From Brasenia schreberi (lineage: Eukaryota; Streptophyta; Magnoliopsida; Nymphaeales; Cabombaceae), in NCBI GenBank assembly GCA_036023115.1, contig JAYKKT010000061.1, positions 15,211,001-15,275,000 of the forward strand: DNA of 64,000 nt. Direction: 5' to 3'. The translations under genes and the position numbers were made by a program. The notes below the pieces were generated by a model. It ran no database searches and was not told where the DNA came from. It was given only the letters and a program-made list of their open reading frames with translations. Of the stretch, positions 10,053 through 20,850 are shown piece after piece (positions within the stretch are counted from its first letter, which is position 1; each line of letters starts with the position of its first letter).

Positions 10053-12860
10053 AACAACAACAACAACAACTAAGCCTTTTCTCATACTAGACGGGGTCGG
10101 CTACATGGATTTTTTGTTTCCACATATCTCTATCGTGTGCCATGTTAGCAGTTAGCTTAAAGATCATTCTTTATTGTTTCTTTCCAACACTTTTGTGGTC
10201 ATCCTCTACCTCTTTTAATACTATCATTTTATCCTATATTGGTGTCACTCCTAATTTGTTTCTAATAACCTCATTATGTATACGGTCTTTTCTTGTATGA
10301 CCACTCATGCATTTCAACATCTTCATTTCTGTCGCATACATATGACCACTCATCCATCTCAACATCTTCATTTCTGTCACATACATCTTTTGTACATGTT
10401 GATGATTAACTGCCCAACACTCAGAACCATAAAACATGGCAGGCCTAATTGCTGCTCTATAATATTTACCTTTTAACTTTAATGATATCTTCTTATCACA
10501 AAGAATACCTGATGCTCCTCTCTATATTAACCAACCAGCATTAATTCTATGCATAACATCTCCATCAATTCTTCCACAACTCTAAAAGGTTGACCCTAGG
10601 TATTTAAAACTTTCCTTTGGGGGATGCAATGTATGCCAATTTTAATTTCTATGTCCTCTGTGAAGTAACCAAATGATCAAACTTACATTTCATATATTCT
10701 GTCTTTGTTCTACTAAGTTGGAGGCCTTTGCTTTCTAATGTTTCTCTCCATAGTTCCAATTTTCTATTGACTTTTTCCTTAGACTCCTCCACTAATACAA
10801 TGTCATCTGCAAATAACATACACGAAGGTACTTCATCTTGAATATGTTTTGTTAATTGATCAATCACCATTATAAATAAGTACAAACTTAACTTTGGGAT
10901 GTAAGAACAAAGAATTAGGTTATTAGAAACCTAATGAGGTTAGTTGCATATGACATTGTGTTAGTAGAGGAGTCTAAAAAACAAATTCAAGGTAGTTGGG
11001 ACATAGTAAAAACATATTCAAGATGAAGTACCTTGGTGTATCAAAAAACACCAAGGTATATATATTGGTGTACCTTGATTTATCAAAAGATAGTGGAGGA
11101 GTCTAAAAAATAAAAAATTTGATTAATATTGAATATCAAAAAACATATTCAAGATGAAGTACCTTGGTGTATGTTAGTTGCAGATGACATTGTGTTAGTG
11201 GAGGAGTCTACGAAAAAAGTTAATAGAAAATTAAACTATGAAGAGAAATATTAGAAAGTAAAAGCTTTTGACTTAGTACCTCAAAAACTCACATAATTCA
11301 GAATGTCTCCCTTGTTCTTATATATGGGTATAAGTGTACTCGCTCTTTATTCCTCGTTTTGGTTTCTCCATATTTCATTAAATAGTCTTGTGAGCCAAGT
11401 GATTTTTATTTCTCCTAGTATTTTCCAAACTTCTATAAGAATATTATCTGGTCCTACCAATTTACCACCCTTCATATGTTTAAGAGCCTCTTTGACTTCA
11501 TTCTTTTGAATACATCGGTAGAAATTGTGGTTTATATACTTTTTTTATTTGGCTAACTCTCCTAAGCTAATACTAATATCTTTATTTTCATTAAAAAGCT
11601 TATAAAAATAGTTTTTCCATCTATTTCTTATATCATCATTTGCCACTAGAATTTTTTCATCCTCATCCTTGATGCATCTAACATAATTAAGATCTTTAGT
11701 TTTCTTATCTCTAGCCCTAGCTATCCTAAAAATGTCTCTTTCACCCTCTTTTGAGTTAATTTTTTTTATATAAATCCTCCCAAATTTTAGCTTTTGTTTC
11801 ACTGACGGCTTTTTTCGCTTCCTTCTTTGTTTTCTTATAAGTCTCTAAAGTTTCACTAGTTTTCTTAGCATAACATGCCCTCTTTGCCTTGATTTTATTT
11901 TGCACTACTTCACTCCACCACCAAGCTTCTTTTTGTGCCTGTACACCTCCTTTAGACCCTTAGATACACCTAACACATCTTTCACCACTTTCCTAATATA
12001 TATAGCCATATTGTTCCACATATCACAAGGTATACCAACATAATTCCAAACATCTCCTTGAAGGACTTTTTGTTTAAATATATCTTCTTTCTCGCTTTTG
12101 AGGTTCCACCATTTAGTCTGAATAGCTCGATGCACTCTTTTCTTCTTTGTCCACTTTTTTATTTGTAAATCAATAACTAAAAGTCGATGTTGGGTGGTTA
12201 AGCTTTCTCCTTGAATTACGTTGCAATCTTTACAACACGCTCTATCTTTTTTTCTACAAATAAAGTAATCAATTTGTGTTTGTGGTAAGCCACTCTTATA
12301 AGTAATTAAATATTCATCTCATTTTTTCAAGATTGTATTGACTATAAAAAGATCAAATGCCGTAGCAAAATTTAAAATCTCCCTACCTTCCTCATTTATA
12401 TCCCCAAAACCAAAGTTTCCATGAATACCTTGATATCCTAATGCCTCTTTACCTTGTCTATTTAAGTCTCCTCCTAAACAAATAATTTTCCTTTGTGGAA
12501 TCTTTTGAATCACCTTATCTACTTCTTTTCAAAAAGGTGTCTTTATATTACTATCTTCTAGTCCTACTTGGGGTGCATAAGCACAAACTATATTCAAAAC
12601 CTTTACTCCTAACACTAATTTCAACGTCATGATTCGATAACCATATTGTTGTATGTATACTACACTATCATTTAAATCTTTATTTATAATATACCAACTC
12701 CATTTCGAGTATTTTCTTTACCTGAGTACCATAATTTAAAACATGTATCCTATATCTCCTTTGCTTTTTCTCCAACCCATTTTGTCTCTTGTAAACATAG
12801 AATATGAATCTTTCTCCGAATCATAGTATCTACCACCTCCATTAGCTGTGAACTAATTAC
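10053..12860 (-). mobile_element. RTE-clade LINE, degenerate, copy A
   Basis: This non-LTR retrotransposon relic reads on the minus strand. The endonuclease comes first (LMEVVDTMI...LQETKWVGEK near 12850-12760, then CLGGDLNRQGKEA...FDLFIVNT at 12513-12319). The linker frames are 12135-11905 and 11802-11545. Reverse transcriptase follows, with the [12 protein letters not shown] catalytic block in frame 10885-10649. The C-terminal YGSECWAVNHQHV...HTRKDRI block is at 10437-10234. The 3' end has GGGGTCGGCTACATGG sequence (plus strand) and a (TTG)n tail, seen as (CAA)n at 10053-10070, typical of plant RTE elements. Frames are broken throughout, so it is immobile. Confidence 0.88.
10723..11268. repeat. 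Inverted duplication of the RTE reverse-transcriptase block, copy A
   Basis: The minus-strand catalytic block at 10723-10853 is repeated in the opposite orientation at about 11138-11268, matching at roughly nine in ten positions by eye with one indel. Partial plus-strand copies also lie at 10935-10985 and 11013-11045, and a small palindrome (ACCTTGGTGT ... ACACCAAGGT) at 11030-11057. A read-through transcript could form a stem of about 130 bp. Confidence 0.8.
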
Positions 12861-13017
12861 AAGCTAAGAACTAATCTATTTTCTTGTTATACTGATACGT
12901 CCACACATATAAGATCAAACAGACCATGGAAGGCGAAACCCAAGATGCAAATCCCCAATTAACTCGTTATTTCATATTGCTTCTTGGTTCGAACACCTGA
13001 CCGGCTGCAGTTTTTGC

Positions 13018-13657
13018 CTAACTTATCTCTAATTCTTCAACGAAATGTTGGAGATTTTTTGTTGTTGAACCTTCAGATGAAATTGCCTTCTCCATGACCA
13101 TCTTCAAACTATGAATTTGCCTTTTAAGTTCACTATGTGTTTCTCCATGTATCATCAACCCATTGATTTTTCTGTAACTTCCTCTTGTCACCTTCGCTTC
13201 CCTCCCCAAGTTGAGTGCAACTTTCAGTCATCCGTGGTCAGTTTCCGGTTGCTGAAGTAATCTGTGCTCAACGGAAGTGCCGACATTGGGACCTCACACC
13301 ATATGATTTCTAGTATAAAATTCCATCCAAAACGTGTTAAAAATGCAGAGATGGATTTGTGAGATAGCGCTTCAGTTTGGAAACACCATGGGTCGTAAAT
13401 GGGGTGGGGCCTGAATCATGGCTGATGGAGTGAACCGGTTCAACGGCTAAGTTGGCGCAAAACTGAGACGATGACCGCTTCAGGATCCTGCATCATGTTA
13501 TATAGAGCAAGATCTGAGAATCTTACTGAGTTGAATGATTCAAATATGATCTAGTGCACGACTGAATGTTAGCTAGATGGTTGAAGAGAAGATGGTAGAT
13601 CTGAAATGCCCAGATCCCCTTCTGCTGGTATATAGTCAATTGGATTGTCACTTATAT
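13018..13657 (-). pseudogene. UGT pseudogene, exon 2 only, copy A
   Basis: This is a relic related to the UGT at 5894-9042. A TTTTGCAG acceptor at 13658-13665 precedes ISDNPIDYIPAEG, aligning with the start of exon 2 of the intact gene. Frames then break, and the middle of the domain is deleted (roughly the SIYVSFGS part). The PSPG remnant reads HKSISAFLTRFGWN, with HCGW changed to RFGW. DDW is DD-stop (TGG to TGA). The last 63 codons (13209-13018) keep the MEKAISSEGS tail. No matching exon 1 is seen up to 16474. It is probably an older tandem duplicate. Confidence 0.85.
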
Positions 13658-14619
13658 CTGCAAAATTTGAAAACTTGAAGATCACTTAATTAATTTCAGG
13701 AGTACTAATGATGAATGACGTTTTGTGCTTGGGGAAAACTTACTTGGTTTTTGTTACATAACTCAACCCAACCACGAACAAGGCCTATTATCGTTCAGTT
13801 CAACATGGACCCTCACCATTTAAACGAAGTTGGTGCACTACGACATGATTGGAACACGGTGCGTCCTCAACAAGGCCCGTCATGACACGATAATAACCCT
13901 ACATAAGAGGAAATACCTCACACTCTACACACACACACACATAGAACTTCTTTCATGTCGACATCATTTTTATTTGTCTTTCCTATGCAAAATCTCATAA
14001 TAAAAGTTCTTTTCTATTGTAAATAGTTGAGGTGTTTATTATATGAGAATCTTATCTTCTTTTTTTCTTCTGGCATAAACTTTCTACATGCAAATTCCTC
14101 CCAGAAAATGATCTGGAAATAACACCAATTCTTTTTGCAAGACCACTCAAATTTACCAATTATAGCACAAAGCACGATGGGTTCTGGAACTTTGGTAAGG
14201 GTTTGGAAATGACGGGTGAAGCATCTAATTGGTAGTTGAACATTAGCAAGTCCATAAAATTGTGGAGGTCACAAGTTCATGGATGCCCAAAATAGGAATT
14301 GTTTTCGTCGGCCTGAAGTGCGAAGCCCCTTGTAGCCAAGGAGGAGACTAAAAATTCACTTCACCAACTGTGCAAAACTTCTCTTGCCTTTTAGAAGGTG
14401 GAGAGCGGCAATCGAACAATAGATATGGCGTTATATCTTCTCAACATGATGAGTCTAAATTTCTAAGTGTTTCAATTCTGACCAGATTTCTAGGTCCTTC
14501 TAAAATTCAAATTAAATAAACAAAATTCTAAATATTATTCAGCAAATCTTGCATAAGACAAATTACACGAACATGAATTTGGTGAGAGATGTAGTGCTAT
14601 AAGAGGTTTTTCTTCAAGG
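13658..14619. other. Non-genic interval, copy A
   Basis: AT-rich, with a short (AC)n run at 13928-13941. A stretch at about 14265-14345 (GGTCACAAGTTCATGGATGC, then CCCCTTGTAGCC) may be another SINE-like scrap. No gene is recognised. Confidence 0.5.
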
Positions 14620-15950
14620 AGGGCAAATGCTGAAAGCATTCAGTCACACCTTCATATGTTTGATTCCTAAGGTGACAAGTGTGGAGTTGATGATGCAACT
14701 AAGGCCGATCAGCCTATGCAATGTAGCTTACAAAAATTATATCTAAGATTCGAGTTCAATCTTTCCAAGGGAGCATGAATCGAATAATAAGTGCTAATCA
14801 AAGTGTTTTCATTAGAGGAAGACTAATTTCTGACAGTACCATTGTGGCAGAAGAGTATATGAATTTCTTGAAAGACAAAAGAACCGGAAGGAGACATGAT
14901 ATGGCACTCAAGTTAGACATAAGAAAGGCCTACGACCGACTGGAGTGGGGATTTTTGTGGTTTATGATGTCAAAGCTCAGGTTCTTGTAAGAGGTGGAGT
15001 GAATGGGCCAAGGAGTGTATAACAATTCTGACATACTTAGTTATGGTAGAAGGACAGACTTTTATATATTCTGACATAGTTCGAGAGGACTCCTGCAAGG
15101 AGATCCCTTCTACCTAGTTCTCACTTGCTTGTGAGGCCTTTTAATCTTGCTACACAAAGCCAAAAAGTGAGAAGACATTAAATGGACAAAAATATCAAAG
15201 ATGGGATCAATGATCCCCACCTTCTACTTGCTGGTGCTCACTCCTCTTCTGCCAAGCTTCTCAATACCATTGCATCAAGCTTTTAGAAGTATTAAAGATG
15301 TATAAAAGATTAAGTGGACAATCAAATTAACCTTGTGAAATCTGCAGTTTATTGGAAGGTGCAAGGTTTCACAAGCTTTTCATCCAAGCGACTATTCAAT
15401 TTTAGCTTTCTCAACAACTTTAAATTGAGTATATTGGAAGGCGGGATAGTTATTTGGAACTTCTATATGCAGTTCAAAGATCAACACACTAAATCATTAA
15501 TTTCATCAAAGAAAGGGTAGCGAAGAAGCTTCCACAATAGAAGGGTTGCCTCTTTAACTTTTGTTGGGAAAGAAGTACTATCAAAGATTGTAGGGACAAC
15601 CATCCTGATGTTCTCCATGTGTGCTTCAAGCTACTTGAGAGCCTTATTACTGAGCTTCATAGATCGATGCTGGACTTCAAGTGAGGATAGAGAAATGAAG
15701 ATAATATTGTATTCGCTCGAAATGTATTTGCTCGAGGAAATAAGAAAGCAACCTAGGAACCAAAGACCCAAAAGTCTTCAACGTAACGTTTCTAACAAAA
15801 CGAAGCTGGTGGCTGGAGAAAAGTAACAAATATTTCAAAAACAAATATTTCCAAGCTACTAACTTCATGTAGGCACTGGTTAATAGAAATCCATCATGAG
15901 GATGGAGAAGTCTTTCGAAAATCCATAGTTTATCCTCTGATTTTTCTAGC
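14620..15950 (+). mobile_element. L1-type LINE reverse transcriptase fragment, copy A
   Basis: The plus strand reads as an L1/LINE pol relic in the expected order: FICLIPKV, LRPISLCNVAYK, then frame 14775-14990 with NQSVFIRGRLISD and the catalytic-region start ALKLDIRKAYDRLEW, then SRGLLQGDPFYLVL near 15085-15130, INLVKSAVYW at 15320-15350, and a VGKEVLSK-like block near 15570. There are many stops and frame changes, and the FADD box is not preserved. Endonuclease and tail were not found. Confidence 0.8.
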
Positions 15951-15979
15951 AAAATGAGATGTTCTTATGAATCCCACTC

Positions 15980-16764
15980 CAATTTTCAGCTGAATGATCT
16001 TTTTATTTTTAACCAAGGTTGGACCAGGTTTGCATTTGACTAAGCCTAGGCTCATCGGTTCTCATTTGGATGGACCTTGGCTTGAGTCGACTTCACATTT
16101 AGCTTGGATTGAAAGGGTGTTTGGTTCAAGGCCTTAGGCTTTGATTGATAGGTGATAAACTTAAATTCATCTAGGTTTCAAGTCAACGAGTTCAGGATAA
16201 ATTGGATGCAAAATAGCCGAAACAATGTCGGCCAAATAGGTTAAATAAACTTAGGTTTAATAAATCAAGTTCAAGGTTAAGGAGAAGAAGGTCTAGTTTC
16301 ATAGTGGTAACCAGATTTGAGCTCCAATGTGCCTCAAAAAGGGCTAGACCCAAGCTTTGGATGACCCAATTTCGTCTAGTGATGGGTGGCTCTTACTGTA
16401 TCACATGCTGACATTGTACAACTGCTACCATATCTCTAAGATGTATCTTATCTTTTATCCTTGAAATATTGATATCTCTGTTAAGTGAATTCATTCATAA
16501 ATTAATCCTAGATTTGTTCTATAAGTATTTGCTACTTATTTGTCTTCCTTTAAAATTGATTTGGATCTTGATTTTCATTTGTGGTTGTATTTGGCCGAAC
16601 TATAGTAGGACCTTTTATAAACCATCTTAACTTGGTTACGACATGACCTAATTTTGTATAAATTAAAACTTAAATTATTACTCATGTGCTTCAAAATTAG
16701 GTTTTCAAAAACCAATTTTTAAATAAAATTTTTATTTTCTTAAGAAGATTTTGCGTGTTTACAA
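15980..16764 (-). mobile_element. Possible Gypsy-type LTR, minus orientation
   Basis: The segment ends GTGTTTACA at 16756-16764, that is TGTAAACACG on the minus strand. This resembles the TGTAAACACCC start of the LTR ending at 36595. The interior has degenerate, CTTGAG-rich sequence like 35570-35770. The copy A/copy B comparison stops at 16474 only because the window ends, so this element may span it. Weak call. Confidence 0.3.
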
Positions 16765-17440
16765 AAAGCTATGGATTTGCCTAAGCTTGAGGTATATATT
16801 GTTATTTACTATGACTATTATGAATTTATACATGATAAAGGTTGACAACATCTTCATGTTGGAGAGAGCATAAAGTTATTCTATTTTATCTTTAGTTGCT
16901 AAGAATAGTTTTGTTGTTCCGGTCTCAATAACAATTGTGAAGTAAGTAATTAGTGCAAGTGAAATATGTTGAACGAACATCACTTTAATTTACAACCTAT
17001 GACCTAGGAAGCTCAAGCTCATCCATATGACTGGATAAGAGCAAGGCATCGAGTATAAGAGTGTGCGTGTTCTACTAACATTGACACAATGCAAGGATTA
17101 AGCAATATGGATGATTAGATTCAAAGTTCATGCTTAAAGTAAAGGATGTACATGAAACGTAAGTAAAACCTATATGGCTTTGATTCCTCTCCACCCAAGA
17201 GGATAAGTAGGAGGCTTAATATTCAAAGGTAAAGCGAATTAAAGTCAAGCCTATTGTTTGTTTTATTTTTTGTCATGTATGATTGTAATTTGTAAATGTA
17301 ATATTTAAAAACTTAAGTTAAATGTCTTATATATGTAATGTAATATTTATATTTTAAAGTCACCATAAATATATGATTTTGTAACTTAATTTATATATAA
17401 TGATATGAGACATTGATATATATATATATATAATCATTTG
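16765..17440. other. Retroelement-like non-coding sequence
   Basis: TGATTCCTCTCCACCCAAGA followed by GGATAAGTAGGAGGCTT (17179-17215) resembles the U5 end of plant Tat-type Gypsy LTRs (CTCTCCACC...GGATACGTAGG). The rest is AT-rich with short (TA)n runs near 17415-17432. No gene is recognised. Confidence 0.35.
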
Positions 17441-17454
17441 TTATTAAATAAAAT

Positions 17455-17645
17455 TATTTGTAGAAGAACCACTCTTGAAACCGTACTGAAACCAAAACAG
17501 TCTTACAATTAACTTCAGAATCGAAACCAAAACCGTCCTGAAACCGGTCATGAAACTGAAACTGAAACCGTCCCAAAATCGGTTGTTGTGAAACCAGAAC
17601 AAGAACCGGCCCATGCGGGTTCAGTTCCAGTTCCAGGTTTCGATC
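17455..17645. repeat. GAAACCG/CGGTTTC-rich degenerate repeat
   Basis: GAAACCG and ACCGTCC-like motifs recur roughly every 10-20 bases. A similar stretch lies at 19140-19460. Such tracts occur at the ends of plant hAT-like or MITE elements, but no terminal repeats or target-site duplication could be defined. The antisense 80-codon frame here is a consequence of the repeat and not a gene. Confidence 0.4.
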
Positions 17646-17699
17646 ATGTCTCATTACTTGATAATAGACTTTAGATCCCTCTCGGTTTTCTAGCAAACG

Positions 17700-19130
17700 G
17701 CAGTGTAGTAATTAGGTAACATTTGAACTGCTCTTTCACCACAAACTGCAAAAGAATGTCCTAGGTATTGCCGTCTGGCAATTTTATGCATCTGGAAAAC
17801 TGATAGTCACTTTTATCTGGTATCACGTTTTAGGTGATACCTTTCCGGTCGCTTTACCCTGCCCTGGTGTCCGAAAAAGAAGAAGAAAGAAAGAATGGTA
17901 TCCCGAAGCAAGATAGATGAAACCTCCAAAATGGTAGTTCCAAATCCATACTTTTCTTAAAGAAGAGCTTACCTTCTTCCCCCCGGGAGGTTCGAATTCT
18001 TTCAAATAAACAAGCAACCACAATCGAGCTAATTTGGATTAAATACGCCAAATGTATGTCCCTTTATGTGGTTAGTAATCTTTGTTGATTGATATTCTTA
18101 TGGGGCATAATGAACTATATATTTCCTTCTAGTACATCTACTACAGTGGCGTGAAAATGCTTCTTACCCCATCTTAGATGTGGATTTCAACAGTATTCAT
18201 TTTCGACGGGTTTTGTGATTGAGGAATCAAAGTTGCACCCAAATTGAGCACCTGATGCATTTGATTGTTGATTGGATCCTGTTCCACATCTGTCCATCAT
18301 ATAATCCAAAGTTGGATTTGGATCCAATTGGTTAGAGTAATTATGGATGAAACTTTTACTCATATGCACTACTCTCAGCACAAACAAGACCCGTTCAAGT
18401 ACAACACAAAACCTAACGTGAAGTACAGAAATATCAACCGTGTTCTTTTTTCAGCAAGAACGGCCTCCTCTTGTCATTAAGGAATTAGAATAGGTGGCCT
18501 AAGTACTTAGGCTTTCTCTGCACGATAAGTCTCCCAGATGACCTAACGCCTTACATACTGACATACGAATGTGGTGATCAACTTCCACAAGAGGTCATAC
18601 GGAGTTACACAGGACATACTAAAAGTAAAGGCATGTTGATAAAAAAATTGTTGTTGAAGTTCCTTATTGAGAAGTGCGCAGATAGTTTTACGGGAGTAAA
18701 ACATGAAGCTTATGTAGGGCAAAATTGCCAGAGACGAGAAGTTCTTATTTAATCATGTTTTGACTACGAAACAAGGCAAAACTTTGAAGCCAAAATAATC
18801 TATATAATTAAATTATGAGTAACTATATGTAATCATTAAAGGAAATTATACATATTCTTTGAAGCACAAAAGCTTCGCGCCAAATAATTCATCTGCATCC
18901 CCATCAGCATGACTTGAATGAAATGATCAATAAGGTGCCAAGATAAAGGTTCCCTGATTTGCTGATCCATTGAATTTGGTTCAGTTTGTTTGTTTATCCG
19001 CCAAGGCCCCTTTTTCTTTTCTCCTCATCCCACGCAAAGAATATCCTCAATACAAAAGACATAACGTCTCCATCTATACGGTAAACTGAACCAAATTAGG
19101 TTAAGCAACCTTAGCATCTGGTTGTATGGT
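17700..19130. other. Non-genic interval
   Basis: No recognised family in either strand. Short frames at 17823-18480 have no motifs. Sequence near 17985-18005 (GAGGTTCGAATTC) is B-box-like but isolated. Confidence 0.5.
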
Positions 19131-19139
19131 GACCTTGCC

Positions 19140-19460
19140 ACTTCCGTTGTGGTTCAGCCTCGACATGGCCGGTTTTGGTTTGCCTAGAACAAGGAATCGA
19201 AACTAGAATCAAGCCAGCTTCTGTTATGGTTTGTCGGTTCCTGTTCAGGTCCTAAACCATTCGAAATTGGAAAATATTTAAAATTTTTGAATTTTGAATT
19301 AAAAAATACGGAACCGACAATCCTCAGGTTCTGAAATGGTTCTGGTTTTGTAGAAGTTAGAACCGAAACCAAACCGAGTCCTTCCAGGTTCTTAATCTGG
19401 TTCCGACGGTTTCAGTTCCTGACCAGATTTCATTCCGGTTGAAACCGTTTAACGTATTCC
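19140..19460. repeat. Second GAACCG/CGGTTC-rich degenerate repeat
   Basis: It has GGTTCCTG, GAACCGAAACC and CCGGTTGAAACCG motifs in both orientations, like 17455-17645 and 4165-4333. It is probably a decayed DNA-transposon terminal region; the ends are not definable. Confidence 0.35.
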
Positions 19461-20640
19461 ACGTCTAATTTAACCTGTCTTGAAATCCTGTAAAGGGAGA
19501 AAACATATTGCAGGTGGGTGCTAGACATCATTCAACCCATCACGTGAATGGCCCCGCCGCTTTCATTCATTTTACATCTCATACGAAACTGCTACATGCA
19601 GAAGCAGCAGCAGAATGTGAATGGCCGAAAAGCGTCTGTCCATGCCGCAGGAGTTACTCTTTTTGTTTAAGTTGGTTTTCACCAAAAGCACCCTTGAAAG
19701 CTAGCAATGACCGTGTACCGATGGTAGAAACCTATACTACGACGAATCTCGACGATGAAATTCCACGAAAAGGAGCGAGTGTGCTTCGAATTGATGGCAA
19801 TCGCGCATAGGTGATATGGTTTGAGCATTTTTGCCCTTCTTTTTTTTGTACTTTTAAAAATATCTATATACTTCTACCACACCGTAAACCTGAAGATGGA
19901 AATGATAATCTTGAGATAATATTGATAATCTTGGTAAAGATATTGAGATGACTCTGTGATCACATGCAGAAATACTGTATCCATAACGAGGCTACAGGAA
20001 AAAGTTGGTGTGAAGCCCATGAACGAAAAATGAGTTAGGAGTTAAATGTTGATACAAACATGATTTAGTATGGTGGTCCAAACAATCCATGTAAATGGAC
20101 GTCTTGGTATGCGATAGGGCGTGGTTTTGATAAGAGGCTAACCTTTTCAACGTTGGAGCAATCTTGAAAGTGTTGTTCTTCGTGGTACTTTTCAACGCAT
20201 CTATTCATGGAAAGAAAATGGGACATAATGGAAGTAGAGAAAGATTGAGATTTTGCTAATTATGTATTTTAATTAACGTGGAAAAAGCCTTTTATTAGCT
20301 TGCAAAATCGATATTTACTAAGCCTTAGCATGGGTTAGTCTAAGGGAAGGACTTTACCCTTTAGATGGTTATAATAAAGAATTCGATTCTCCTAACCACC
20401 ACTTCATGTAGAAGCCAATATCTATATCTTGAGAGAATGTGAACTATTTATTACACATAGTTCGCGTAAGCTGGCTTGAAAGTTGCCATTTCCCCCACCA
20501 GAAAAAAAAAAAAAAACTTTTGTCCTTAATTATGCATAATGGGGCTTCCCTATTCATGAGAAAATTGGGACATGAGAGCCTCGTGAACATGCATTAGTAC
20601 ATAACATTCGTTTTCACGGGAGACATAATTAAAGTACCAA
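19461..20640. other. Non-genic interval with an uncharacterised 100-codon frame
   Basis: An open frame at 19508-19810 (plus) would encode a 100-residue peptide with no motif I recognise. It has no evident promoter, and I treat it as unsupported. Sequence at 20340-20440 contains an AATTCGATTCTCC B-box-like motif, and an A-run lies at 20502-20516. Nothing else was recognised. Confidence 0.4.
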
Positions 20641-20850
20641 GCACATACAGCCCCAATGAAAGAAAAGAAGCAAATTAAAGATCAAGATAAGAGCGGGCCA
20701 GCGACGAACATCTTGAAAAATCTGTCATTTATAAGATAGCCCATATTCCGCCATTCAAAGAAGAGAAAAGAACCCTTTACAAGAAACCGCATTATATCTA
20801 GAAAATTATGTCGCACTCAAAGCGAGCCTCCGAAGCAATTCAAGGGTCCC

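Larger units (their letters stand above)
1..16474. repeat. Copy A of a large near-identical direct repeat
   Basis: This stretch matches 47536-64000 in the same orientation with a constant offset that changes only at indels. Differences I could see: C at 140 is T at 47675; one extra G near 1749; a longer and slightly different (TA)n tract near 7950; a (GA)n tract two bases shorter at 9056. Every long reading frame checked is otherwise identical in translation. Old, heavily mutated transposon relics inside the repeat are equally identical, so the duplication is far younger than those insertions. The left end lies outside the window. A recent segmental or tandem duplication with a period of about 47.5 kb, or an assembly artefact (both haplotypes placed in one scaffold), would both look like this. 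Confidence 0.97.

Noticed and set aside
19508..19810. 100-codon frame on the plus strand
   Set aside because: No recognisable domain, no promoter or splice context, and odd composition; could be chance.
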